Both the position numbers and the translations under genes were made by a program. Below are positions 7,401 to 15,279 of a DNA stretch of 25,744 bases, one piece after another. The first letter of the stretch is position 1. Every line of letters starts with the position of its first letter. Under the pieces are notes generated by a model that was not told where the DNA came from, did not search any database, and saw only the letters and a list, made by a program, of their open reading frames with translations. Origin of the DNA: Chitinophagales bacterium (GTDB lineage: Bacteria; Bacteroidota; Bacteroidia; Chitinophagales; UBA2359); assembly GCA_020629335.1 (NCBI GenBank), contig JAHDDN010000019.1:1-25744 (forward strand), in the 5' to 3' direction.

Positions 7401-7622
7401 GCGCAAGGGATAGAAGCGGTATGTAGCGTGATGAGGTGGCTTACGTAACTTAGCTGGACGCAGGCTGGCCACGTAGTGGCAGACAAGTACAGCTTAGTGG
7501 AGTAGCCACCGAATAGCTACATAAGAGCGGATAGCCCGACCCGATCCTTATTTTTCATCGGCCCGTAGGGGCGGACCTATGTGTCCGCCCTCCGATGAAA
7601 AATAAGGATCGGGATGCGCCCT
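7401..7622 (-). repeat. Family 1 structured repeat, copy 2 (behind crtW)
   Basis: Minus-sense element that overlaps the crtW stop codon: the TAG at 7621-7623 is the first part of its TAGGGCG border. The hairpin arms at 7592-7613 and 7540-7561 are 22 nt and perfectly complementary. The tip is GGGCGGAC 7569-7576 / GTCCGCCC 7583-7590 with loop region ACCTATGTGT. The conserved region has outer stem ATGTAGC 7421-7427 / GCTACAT 7516-7522, AGCTG 7452-7456 / CAGCT 7490-7494, and inner hairpin CTGGCCAC 7465-7472 / GTGGCAG 7476-7482. It occupies the place where the crt operon terminator would be expected. Confidence 0.88.
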
Positions 7623-8349
7623 AATTTTTATTTAGTTCTTCCTTTACTTTATGGAGTTTCCACCAAGGCGTAAAAGGAAAAGCGTGATGCTCATAGTGAT
7701 AGCCAAAGAAATAGCATGTTAAAAATGCTTTCCAGTGGTTTTTAGGAGCGCTGTGCGATTTATGTTGATTATCGGCTTCGTGTTCCCCCATATGTGGGCG
7801 ATAAGTGCCGAAGTAGAACAACTGCATGGTACTTAATAAGGAGGGCAGTATCCAAAAAAGCAGCAAATTAGGCGTTGGAAAGGCCAGTTTGAGCAAATTA
7901 AAGCTGATAGCTGCCAATAGGATTTGTTGCCAAGTGACATACTCTTTTAGAAAGCTAAAGTACCATGCAAAGAAATTGCCTTCGTGAAAGTCGGGATCAT
8001 CTTCTGTGCCTACAAATTTGTGATGTTCGTGGTGCTTAGGGAAAAGTACCTTATAGCGATTGAACATAAAAATCGTGGCGCATAATCGACCGATGCCGTG
8101 ATTTATTTTTTTATTCCATGATACACTGCCGTGCATGGCATCATGAGACGTAATGAATATACCTGTATATAAGTGCGTTTGAAGCAACACTAACAAATAG
8201 GTGAATGGAGAACTGAAATCAATGGTATAATTCAATCCTATAGCCAAACAGCTACTCCAAAGTAGCAGTACTACTAAGGCGATTAGGACTCCTTTATGAG
8301 AGCCTTTACTTAATCGGTATTGAGTGCGTATGTTGGCTATATTATTCAT
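7621..8349 (-). CDS. crtW: CrtW-type beta-carotene 4-ketolase
   Basis: Membrane di-iron oxygenase that introduces a 4-keto group on a beta-ionone ring. The 242 residues contain the family's histidine clusters in order: HDAMHGS (69-75), HHEHHKFVG (106-114), DPDFHE (118-123), FYFGTYRPH (178-186) and GYHYEHHAFPFTPWW (216-230), with hydrophobic membrane spans between them. The FGTY-PH and HH-PWW signatures point to CrtW rather than the shorter CrtZ hydroxylase or a lipid desaturase. It is the last gene of the crtI-crtB-crtY-crtW run and starts 6 nt behind crtY. Its TAG stop is part of the following repeat. Confidence 0.85.
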   Translation of the reverse strand: MNNIANIRTQYRLSKGSHKGVLIALVVLLLWSSCLAIGLNYTIDFSSPFTYLLVLLQTHLYTGIFITSHDAMHGSVSWNKKINHGIGRLCATIFMFNRYKVLFPKHHEHHKFVGTEDDPDFHEGNFFAWYFSFLKEYVTWQQILLAAISFNLLKLAFPTPNLLLFWILPSLLSTMQLFYFGTYRPHMGEHEADNQHKSHSAPKNHWKAFLTCYFFGYHYEHHAFPFTPWWKLHKVKEELNKN

Positions 8350-8355
8350 TCTATT

Positions 8356-9093
8356 TTATTCTACTAATTCACCCCTTAAAACAGTTTTATTAGTAGGTAT
8401 GCTTTGCATTTTTTTATTCGAGACGTAAATCTTGTCTAAGCAGTATTCATAAATAGTGATATTCATGAGCAAGAGCAGTAAACAGTAGATCGTGTCTTCT
8501 AATGGAATCGTACCTAATCGGATACCTAAGTTTTCTGCATCATTATAAAGCACTACTGGCCAAGAGGTCAATATCCCATTGACTATGCCGAATGGTATCA
8601 TGGCTACTAGGAATGCTAGGTAGAAATCTGCTAAATAATCCTTTTTGAGCGCTAATTGATGAATGAGTAACAAAATAGCGCTTAAGCTGAAGGTGACTGT
8701 TGTGTACAAGCGATCACTAAAAGCGATGGCTGTGATACTTAGTATTGCGATTAAGAGCCATGAGATATAATTACTAATGGGCTTGAGTGGATTTTTTTTG
8801 ACGAAATACTTAAGTACTTCATAAATGAACACACAAGCGAAAGGCACTGTCAGGAAGAATAGCCATTCCTCTAATGGCAATCCTTGGAAGTATTGTCCAA
8901 TGACGTAATCTTGATTGAAGTGCCATATTCCCCATTTAGTGAAAAGGATGTCCCAGATAATAAAGAAGGCACCAGTAATCGCAATAGCTATGGCTAAGCT
9001 CGGCCATTTGCGCATATAGTCGATACGTGGTTCAAAGCTTCTTAGCAGCGGTACCGAGATGGTGAATATATTCAATAGCAAATAAGTGTACAT
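8356..9093 (-). CDS. crtY: Lycopene cyclase, fused CrtYc/CrtYd type
   Basis: Converts psi ends of lycopene into beta rings. The 245 residues are mostly membrane spans and carry the two tandem cyclase-domain signatures: LPLEEWLFF (72-80) in the first half and IPLEDTIYCLL (196-206) in the second. This corresponds to a fusion of the small CrtYc and CrtYd subunits known from actinobacteria and from Bacteroidota. It starts 1 nt behind the crtB stop. The family is unrelated to the FAD-containing CrtY of proteobacteria. Whether one or both lycopene ends are cyclised cannot be read from sequence; the presence of cruF and crtD nearby favours one. Confidence 0.9.
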   Translation of the reverse strand: MYTYLLLNIFTISVPLLRSFEPRIDYMRKWPSLAIAIAITGAFFIIWDILFTKWGIWHFNQDYVIGQYFQGLPLEEWLFFLTVPFACVFIYEVLKYFVKKNPLKPISNYISWLLIAILSITAIAFSDRLYTTVTFSLSAILLLIHQLALKKDYLADFYLAFLVAMIPFGIVNGILTSWPVVLYNDAENLGIRLGTIPLEDTIYCLLLLLMNITIYEYCLDKIYVSNKKMQSIPTNKTVLRGELVE

Positions 9094-9094
9094 A

Positions 9095-9931
9095 CTATAA
9101 GATGTTCAGTTGGTGTCTAACCAATGATTTGAATAATATGTAAGCCTTTTGTTGATTGGGTACTCGTATTCTTTCTTGTTGTACCTTTACTGGGGCTGAT
9201 TTTTTGATTTTCTTGAATAGTTTGAGGTAGTAGCGATAAGCGGTGTATACCCCTAATTTAGCACCCGTTGGTAAACCCAAAATCCCTTCATAAGCCGCTT
9301 CAAAATCGGCAGCGATATCCGCTTCTACTTCCTGTTTTTTAGCATCATCAAATGATAAAAAATTTACATTTGGGAAATAAACTCTTCCACGTTCTTCGAA
9401 ATCACTTTTCATATCGCGTAGGAAGTTGACTTTTTGGAAGGCGGAGCCTAAGCTACGAGCTGGAGCTTTCAAGCGTTCGTAAATCTCGTTATTCCCTTCG
9501 CAGAATACACGCATGCACATGAGGCCAACTACCTCGGCGGAGCCATAGATGTATTTTTCATAAGTAGCTTGATCATAGTCGATATGATGAAGGTCCATTT
9601 CCATACTATCGAGGAAAGCATCAATGAGTTCTCGTTCGATATGGTATTCATTTACGACTGCTTGGAAGGCTTGAAGTACAGGGTTGAGACTGATTCCTCT
9701 TTCAATTGCTTGATAAGTACTTTGTCTAAACTCGTCTAATAAGGTTTTTTTATCCCAATCATGGAAGGTATCAACGATTTCATCAGCTAGGCGTACAAAG
9801 CCGTAGATATTATAGATTGGTTCTCTAAATTTGGGAGCAAAAGCTTTGATTCCCATTGTGAAAGAGGTGCTGTAGCGTTGCGTGATTAATTTGCTACATT
9901 CTGCGCTGGTTTGTAGATATAATTCCATCAT
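9095..9931 (-). CDS. crtB: Phytoene synthase
   Basis: Condenses two geranylgeranyl diphosphates to phytoene. The 278-residue squalene/phytoene synthase fold shows the first aspartate-rich motif RLADEIVDT (47-55), YSTSFTMG (20-27) near the N-terminus, and the second motif NFLRDMKSDFEERGRVYFP (169-187), with D173 and D177 positioned for Mg-diphosphate binding. Start and stop codons are coupled to crtI: the ATG at 9931 overlaps the crtI TGA by four bases (ATGA). A second ATG follows directly at 9928, so initiation may use either. Confidence 0.95.
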   Translation of the reverse strand: MMELYLQTSAECSKLITQRYSTSFTMGIKAFAPKFREPIYNIYGFVRLADEIVDTFHDWDKKTLLDEFRQSTYQAIERGISLNPVLQAFQAVVNEYHIERELIDAFLDSMEMDLHHIDYDQATYEKYIYGSAEVVGLMCMRVFCEGNNEIYERLKAPARSLGSAFQKVNFLRDMKSDFEERGRVYFPNVNFLSFDDAKKQEVEADIAADFEAAYEGILGLPTGAKLGVYTAYRYYLKLFKKIKKSAPVKVQQERIRVPNQQKAYILFKSLVRHQLNIL

Positions 9932-11406
9932 AGTGCATAGTCTTTTTCGATACGTTGGGTGGCTAGCTTGGAGCTGATCAGCACTATTGGTAAGCCTGTC
10001 CCTGGAATGGTGGAGGCTCCAACGTAATAGAGGTTATTAAAAGATTCGTCTTTATTAGAAGGGCGTAAAGCACCCACTTGATCAAGGCCATGTGCTAAGC
10101 CTAAGCCGCTGCCTTTGTAGAGGTTGAACATATCTCGCCATTTAGTTGGCGTATAGATGGTTCTTGTCATTGTATTGGCTGCTAAATCAAAGCCAACACG
10201 ATTGGATAGGTCAGCAATGATATTATCAGCTAATTGGTCGGCATCTGACCAATCTGGTTTGTAGCGCATATCTGGTACTGGGCAGAGAATGAAAATGTTC
10301 TCACAGCCTTCAGGCGCACATTCAGGGTCAGACTTAGAGCAGACATTGACGTAGTAATATGGCTTTTCTGGATTGACTGAAGTTTTAAATATTTTGTGGG
10401 CATAATCTTCAAAATTATTCCCTAAGAAATAGTTGTGATGATGTAGATTATCAACCTTCCCTTTAACCCCCATATAAATGGTAAATGGGGCTAAAGTCCA
10501 CTTCATATTATCCAATTTTTTTTCTTGAAATTTTCCTCTTTTTAGAATTTTACCTCTAAAGAATGCAGCATCAGAATTACTGATGAAGAAGTCAGCTATC
10601 CACTCTTTTCCATTTTGATCTTTAAAAGCGGTCAGTTTTCCATTTGTTTCGGTAGCACCAACTATCTCAGTGTTGTAATGAATTTTTACTCCTCTATCTT
10701 CTAAGAGCTTTATCATAGAAGTAGTGATATTGTACATTCCTCCTTTGACGCTCCAGTAACCATCATGCTCTAATTCAGTATAGTTAAGTAAGCTGTAAAC
10801 AGCTGGCGTATCAAAAGGAGTAGAGCCTAAGAAAAAGGCCACTAATGAGAATATGACTTTTACCTCCTGTGAACTGAAGTTGCGATTGAGTTCTTTCCAC
10901 ATAGAACGGAACAGAAGAGGTGCATGTTTTAGTGGCACTGTTAGCATAGAAAGCGCATAAGCAAATAAGCTGTCAAAGTTTTTCTTGATGATTCGATACT
11001 CTGTATCGTGAAAAACCTCTTTTGCTTGCTTTAAATACTTCTTAGCTTTTTCTTCAAAATTAGGTTCTAAATCCTTAAATTCTTCCGCTAATTTTTTTAG
11101 ATCTTTATGAATTAAGAAGGGATCTTTTCTATTCGCAAAATAGACCGAATATACTGGGTCTAACTCTCTCAACTCAATAGGACTTGGAATATTACAATCC
11201 TTGAATAGCTCTGTAAATTCATAGCTCATACTGAAAAAAGAAGGGCCAATATCAAAAGTGAATCCATCTTTCTTTAATTGGTTCAATCTACCTCCTGCTT
11301 GGTGGTGTTTTTCTACCATTTCTACTTCATATCCACGAGTAGATAGTCGTAGAGCTGTAGCTAAGCCACCTAAACCTGTCCCGATAATTAATGCTTTCTT
11401 ACTCAA
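9928..11406 (-). CDS. crtI: Phytoene desaturase
   Basis: FAD-dependent desaturase/isomerase taking phytoene to lycopene. The 492 residues open with the dinucleotide fold IIGTGLGGLATALRLSTRG (7-25), followed by GGRLNQLKKDGFTFDIGPSF, and end with the CrtI signature YVGASTIPGTGLPIVLISSK. It leads the crtI-B-Y-W operon. The start codon appears to be TTG at 11404-11406; MSKKALIIG is the normal family N-terminus and no in-frame ATG lies upstream. A TATTTTTG box on the minus strand (11486-11493) could be its -7 element. A paralogue with a CrtD-like C-terminus lies at 13685-15151. Confidence 0.93.
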   Translation of the reverse strand: MSKKALIIGTGLGGLATALRLSTRGYEVEMVEKHHQAGGRLNQLKKDGFTFDIGPSFFSMSYEFTELFKDCNIPSPIELRELDPVYSVYFANRKDPFLIHKDLKKLAEEFKDLEPNFEEKAKKYLKQAKEVFHDTEYRIIKKNFDSLFAYALSMLTVPLKHAPLLFRSMWKELNRNFSSQEVKVIFSLVAFFLGSTPFDTPAVYSLLNYTELEHDGYWSVKGGMYNITTSMIKLLEDRGVKIHYNTEIVGATETNGKLTAFKDQNGKEWIADFFISNSDAAFFRGKILKRGKFQEKKLDNMKWTLAPFTIYMGVKGKVDNLHHHNYFLGNNFEDYAHKIFKTSVNPEKPYYYVNVCSKSDPECAPEGCENIFILCPVPDMRYKPDWSDADQLADNIIADLSNRVGFDLAANTMTRTIYTPTKWRDMFNLYKGSGLGLAHGLDQVGALRPSNKDESFNNLYYVGASTIPGTGLPIVLISSKLATQRIEKDYAL

Positions 11407-11485
11407 TTCTCTTTCGTTTTTATATAAGATATTCCTTCAACAAGAGAGTTGAGGTTTTGTTTAAAAAAAAAGATAAAAAATTAAA

Positions 11486-11493
11486 CAAAAATA
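11486..11493 (-). promoter_or_regulatory. Possible -7 box for the crt operon
   Basis: On the minus strand this reads TATTTTTG, matching the Bacteroidota -7 consensus TAnnTTTG, about 80 nt upstream of the crtI start. No TTG/TTTG is seen at the expected -33 distance, and the region is very AT-rich, so a chance match is possible. Confidence 0.35.
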
Positions 11494-11522
11494 TAAAAAT
11501 TATGCTGTAACTATTAATTAAG

Positions 11523-11545
11523 ATTGCTTTAATTCATAAAGCAAT
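11523..11545. promoter_or_regulatory. Palindrome between crtI and the divergent gene, operator candidate
   Basis: A perfect 8-nt inverted repeat, ATTGCTTT (11523-11530) and AAAGCAAT (11538-11545), separated by 7 nt. It sits between the diverging crtI operon and the gene at 11595, about 12 nt upstream of that gene's -7 box and so over its expected -33 region. The spacing fits a dimeric regulator site, but no regulator gene is present in the window. Confidence 0.4.
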
Positions 11546-11556
11546 TTGAAAAAGCT

Positions 11557-11564
11557 TACTTTTG
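11557..11564 (+). promoter_or_regulatory. -7 box for the gene at 11595
   Basis: TACTTTTG matches TAnnTTTG exactly and lies 30 nt before the ATG at 11595, a normal Bacteroidota spacing. No good -33 TTTG is found 19-21 nt upstream; the palindrome at 11523-11545 occupies that position instead. Confidence 0.45.
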
Positions 11565-11594
11565 GTTGATTATGAAAACTTAATTATTTAAAAA

Positions 11595-13043
11595 ATGGGA
11601 AAGAGCAAAAATAGAAAGAAGAAAAAGCCAGCACAAGTCGTACGTTTAAGCCCTGAAAAATACATCAAAACTAAGGGGCGTAATTTACCTATTCATGAAT
11701 GTTTGATATTAGATGGGTGGCAAGAACGTGGTTTGGCTCAAATATTTGTAGCCAGAAAAATGCCAAGTGGGAATATCTGTTTGGGTATATATTTAGTAGA
11801 TCATTTTTGTTTAGGTTTGAAGGATACCGCCTATCAATTTAATTTGACTCTTTCAGAGTATGAGGACTTAAAGGGGGATTTTGGCCGTAATAATATGGGA
11901 GAATGTAGTTATGATTTGGTACATAATCTCATATTTGATGCAATCGAATTTGCAGCAGAATATAAATTTAAAGCTCATAAAGATTTTAGAATTTCACAGT
12001 ATCTATTGGAAGATGATGAAACGGCGGAAGTTGAGATGATAGATATAGAAATGGGTAAAGATGGGAAGCCATTTTTAATGACAGGCCCTTTTGATAATCC
12101 ACAGCAATTAATTAATCATTTAACAGCAGTAGCTGGGCCAGGTGGGTTTGATTATATAGCTAGGATAGGTGGGGAAGAGGGAGCTTATGATGAAGATGAA
12201 TTCGATGAGTTTATTGAGGGCGGAGATGATGAAGAGGTGCGAGAAAAGCTAGTTACTTTAATGGCAGGATTTATCAATCATTTGTTTGATGAAAGAGTGG
12301 TAAGTAAAGAACTAAGAGAGAGAAAGGACTTAATATCAGTGGAGAGCTTGACAGAAGGGGTAGTGATTGATGATGCCATGGCAGATAAGTATGTAGATAT
12401 GCTCGTTGGTGATGTAGGAACTGATTTTAATAAATTACTCAATACTGTTGAGGCTGATTTAGATAAAGCCAATAATTTAGTAGATAGTTTTATAGAAAAG
12501 TATCCAGGAATGATGCCTGCTTATCAGATAAAGGCTCTCATATTGAATTTGAAAGAGCAACCTGAAAAATCTAATCAAATACTTAAGGAGGCATATCTAA
12601 AAGATCCTGATTATTTAATAGGAAAAATAGCTTATATCGTATCCGAATTATCTCATGAAAGGTTGGGAGAAGCAGAAGATTTTATTGGAGATAAAAGAAA
12701 GTTGTCAGATTTTATTGAGGATAGATCAGCATTTAGTTCAGAAGAATGTAGAGAGATATATACTCTTTTGGGCCAATATTTTATTCTTAAATCAGATATT
12801 GTTCAAGCAGATATTTATTTAAGTGCATTACATGAACTCTTATCTGAAGAGGAATTAGAAGTAATGAATGTTATTTGGGTTGATAATTTGGTGATGCATG
12901 AAAAAATGCTCTATTTGAAGGAAAATGGAATACTGTCCGAAGAAAAAATGGATCAAGAGTTAGCTCAATTTGTTATGAAAAATGTGGGAGTTGAAGACAT
13001 CGATTTTGATGAGGTTAGAAAAGAGCTAGAAAAGAAGCCCTAA
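11595..13043 (+). CDS. Conserved-looking protein of unknown function with helical, TPR-like C-terminus
   Basis: I do not recognise a named family. The 482 residues begin with a very basic tail (MGKSKNRKKKK), then a compact domain at about 30-110 with IHECLILDGWQERGLAQIFV and GIYLVDHFCLGLKDTAYQF, which looks like a conserved globular fold. A strongly acidic linker follows near residues 195-215 (DEDEFDEFIEGGDDEE). The C-terminal half (about 280-470) is helical, with features like tetratricopeptide hairpins (for example YPGMMPAYQIKALILNLKEQPEKS). No signal peptide or membrane span is seen, so it is probably cytoplasmic. It diverges from crtI and its 3' end overlaps the convergent cruF by 18 nt. 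A carotenoid role is not implied by sequence. Confidence 0.8.
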   Translation: MGKSKNRKKKKPAQVVRLSPEKYIKTKGRNLPIHECLILDGWQERGLAQIFVARKMPSGNICLGIYLVDHFCLGLKDTAYQFNLTLSEYEDLKGDFGRNNMGECSYDLVHNLIFDAIEFAAEYKFKAHKDFRISQYLLEDDETAEVEMIDIEMGKDGKPFLMTGPFDNPQQLINHLTAVAGPGGFDYIARIGGEEGAYDEDEFDEFIEGGDDEEVREKLVTLMAGFINHLFDERVVSKELRERKDLISVESLTEGVVIDDAMADKYVDMLVGDVGTDFNKLLNTVEADLDKANNLVDSFIEKYPGMMPAYQIKALILNLKEQPEKSNQILKEAYLKDPDYLIGKIAYIVSELSHERLGEAEDFIGDKRKLSDFIEDRSAFSSEECREIYTLLGQYFILKSDIVQADIYLSALHELLSEEELEVMNVIWVDNLVMHEKMLYLKENGILSEEKMDQELAQFVMKNVGVEDIDFDEVRKELEKKP

Positions 13044-13685
13044 ACCCCCAAAAAATAATAATTGAACAATAAATAAGTAAAACCCTAATGGGTTTTGCTT
13101 ATTAAATGTTGAATATTGATAGACTAAGGCTAGTACAAAAGAGATTCCCCACCAAGCAATATAATTACTTAGCGGTACTTCTACTGCTGCCCATTGCCAA
13201 AAATTAAGCGCAATGGCTACTGGCTCGATGAATAAGTCCATAATAACCATTAAGGAAGCACTAATAACAGCTTTGGCCCATTTAGAGAGCTTGAATTTAT
13301 CGCTAATAATTCCTGTACAATAAATCAACATCAACCAGTTAACCCCAATCATTAAGGGAACACCTAACACTTTGAGGCCTAGTACACCACTGTATACATA
13401 CTCCCCGAATAACCATCCTTTTTGTACCCCACCAATTTCTACCAACATACCCACTAAAAAGGTGATTGCTGCAAAGCTAATAAATGCACGGTTCCACTCT
13501 TTATGATGAGCGAATAGCAAAATATTGCTGACCAACAGATTCAGCGGGGTCAATAGTAGAAAGTAGCTCTTCCAGTTAGAAAAGCCTAATCCCCACAGAC
13601 CTACTAAGTGAATGATAATAAGCACGGCAACACTAATCCACTCCCGTGAAATAGCTGATTTTTTATGTACTAGTGTTTGATCCAT
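13026..13685 (-). CDS. cruF: Carotenoid 1',2'-hydratase, CruF-type membrane protein
   Basis: A 219-residue polytopic membrane protein of the DUF422/CruF carotenoid family. Visible family traits are EIGGVQKGWLFGEYVYSGVLG (split over about 83-103) and LGVPLMIGVNWLMLIY, and an acidic MDLFIEPVAIALNFWQW near residues 149-165. CruF adds water across the 1',2' double bond of a psi end, giving a tertiary hydroxyl. It is coupled to crtD: its ATG (13683-13685) shares one base with the crtD TAA. Its 3' end overlaps the unknown gene at 11595-13043 by 18 nt in convergent orientation. Confidence 0.82.
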   Translation of the reverse strand: MDQTLVHKKSAISREWISVAVLIIIHLVGLWGLGFSNWKSYFLLLTPLNLLVSNILLFAHHKEWNRAFISFAAITFLVGMLVEIGGVQKGWLFGEYVYSGVLGLKVLGVPLMIGVNWLMLIYCTGIISDKFKLSKWAKAVISASLMVIMDLFIEPVAIALNFWQWAAVEVPLSNYIAWWGISFVLALVYQYSTFNKQNPLGFYLFIVQLLFFGGLGLLF

Positions 13686-15151
13686 TAGTTTTCGATGATT
13701 TCACTAACAATTTTGGCAGATAATAGACAGAGTGGAATGCCACCTCCAGGATGTACACTTCCGCCACAAAAATATAAGTTTTTAATTTTTTGACTGAAGT
13801 TGGGATGCCTTAAGAAGGCAGCTAACTTATTATTAGAGCTACTACCATAGAGTGAGCCTTGATAAGAAGAGGTACGAGACTCAATCGTGCGCGGGTCTAA
13901 TATAGATTCACTCAGTACTAAATGAGAAATATTAGTTTTTAAGAGACGGTTTAATTTTGAAAGTATATTAGTGCGCGCATCCTTGATGAGTTGATCCCAG
14001 TCTTGCCCTGTATTATTAGGCACATTAATCATCACAAACCAATTTTCACAAGTTGCTGGTGCATCAGCAGGATTCAGTTTGCTGCTGATATTAACATAGA
14101 TAGTTGGGTCAAAATGAATAGTGTTGTGTTTGAATATGGCCTCAAACTCTCTTTGGTAATCTTTACTAAAGAATATATTGTGGAGGTCTAATTCGGGAAA
14201 CTCTTTGAGTATGCCCCAGTAGAAGATTAAGGCAGAACTAGAACGAGTTTGATTCAATACTCTTTCAGGGCGCTCTTGTCCTTTTAATAGTCGGTGATAG
14301 CTTGGATATACATCCATATTACTGACGATTATATCTGCGGTGTGTTTTTCGTTTTGGGTGCGTATACCTTTGGCAATTTGTTCTTCTACTATGATTTTCT
14401 CTACCCTTTGCTGGAAGTGAAATACGACACCCATATCCAGTGCCAAACGGTATAAGGCTAGTGTAATGCTATGCATCCCACCTTTGGGAAAAAAAGCACC
14501 AAAGCCATGTTCTAAATGAGGGATGACATTGAGAGTAGAGGGGGCTTCATAAGGGTTAGAGCCGTTGTAGGTGGCATATCTATCGAATAATTGTACTAAT
14601 CGTTCATCCTGAAATGCTTTCGCATTAGCTTGGTGCATGTTTTGATTTAAGCCTATACGACCCAACTTTAAAAAGGAAATCATCGTTTCTTTAGAAAGGA
14701 AGGTTCCTAACTTATGTAGTGATTGTTCTAAAAAGACGTGATGAGTGATATCGTATATCTCTTTACTTTTAGCTAAATGTTGGAGTATTTGTTGTGGAGT
14801 AGCTTCGGTATGAAGGGCTAATTCTTGTGCAAATTGATAGATATCTGAATAAGCAGAAAATTGGGTTCCGTCTTCATAGAAATAATTGCAGAGTATATCT
14901 AAGGCTTGATAAGAGAAGTAATCACCAATTGGCTTTTGACAAATACGAAATAATTCTTCAACATATTGAGGCATAGTGAATAGGGAAGGGCCTGCATCAA
15001 AGCGGAATCCTCCTTGTTCGAAGCTAGTGAGTTTACCCCCAGGGTAATCATTAGCTTCGAATACCTGAACCTGAATGCCTTTAACGGCTAATCTTATGGC
15101 GGTAGCAATGCCACCTATTCCAGCTCCTATGATGATTGCTTTTTGATGCAT
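13685..15151 (-). CDS. crtD: CrtD-type carotenoid 3',4'-desaturase (CrtI family)
   Basis: A 488-residue FAD-dependent oxidoreductase of the CrtI/CrtD family. The Rossmann start IIIGAGIGGIATAIRLAVKG (6-25) leads into FEANDYPGGKL and FRFDAGPSLFTM. The C-terminal signature FCGGSVHPGGGIPLCLLSAK differs from the CrtI form at 9928-11406 and matches the CrtD branch. With CruF directly downstream and translationally coupled, it most likely desaturates the 3',4' bond of a 1'-hydroxylated carotenoid. A ketolase-like or other CrtI-family activity is the alternative. It is divergent from the T9SS protein gene, with about 130 nt between the starts. Confidence 0.87.
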   Translation of the reverse strand: MHQKAIIIGAGIGGIATAIRLAVKGIQVQVFEANDYPGGKLTSFEQGGFRFDAGPSLFTMPQYVEELFRICQKPIGDYFSYQALDILCNYFYEDGTQFSAYSDIYQFAQELALHTEATPQQILQHLAKSKEIYDITHHVFLEQSLHKLGTFLSKETMISFLKLGRIGLNQNMHQANAKAFQDERLVQLFDRYATYNGSNPYEAPSTLNVIPHLEHGFGAFFPKGGMHSITLALYRLALDMGVVFHFQQRVEKIIVEEQIAKGIRTQNEKHTADIIVSNMDVYPSYHRLLKGQERPERVLNQTRSSSALIFYWGILKEFPELDLHNIFFSKDYQREFEAIFKHNTIHFDPTIYVNISSKLNPADAPATCENWFVMINVPNNTGQDWDQLIKDARTNILSKLNRLLKTNISHLVLSESILDPRTIESRTSSYQGSLYGSSSNNKLAAFLRHPNFSQKIKNLYFCGGSVHPGGGIPLCLLSAKIVSEIIEN

Positions 15152-15186
15152 AAGTAAGTAGTGAGCTTAACAATAGAGCTGAATAA

Positions 15187-15219
15187 TTGTTTATTAAATG
15201 AGCGAAATAAGTATATTTG
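15187..15219 (+). promoter_or_regulatory. Promoter of the T9SS protein gene
   Basis: TTG at 15187-15189, a 22-nt spacer, and TATATTTG at 15212-15219, close to the Bacteroidota TTTG-N19-21-TAnnTTTG form. Transcription would begin near 15226. This excludes the TTG at 15217 as start codon and supports ATG at 15280/15283. Confidence 0.6.
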
Positions 15220-15279
15220 CTTAGAATCGGCTTAGAAATGGAAGCCCCAAATTATAATTTAGATCAATCAAAATCATCT

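Noticed and set aside
15217..15279. N-terminal extension from TTG at 15217 for the T9SS protein
   Set aside because: The TTG is part of the TATATTTG promoter box, and the signal peptide begins at 15280/15283.
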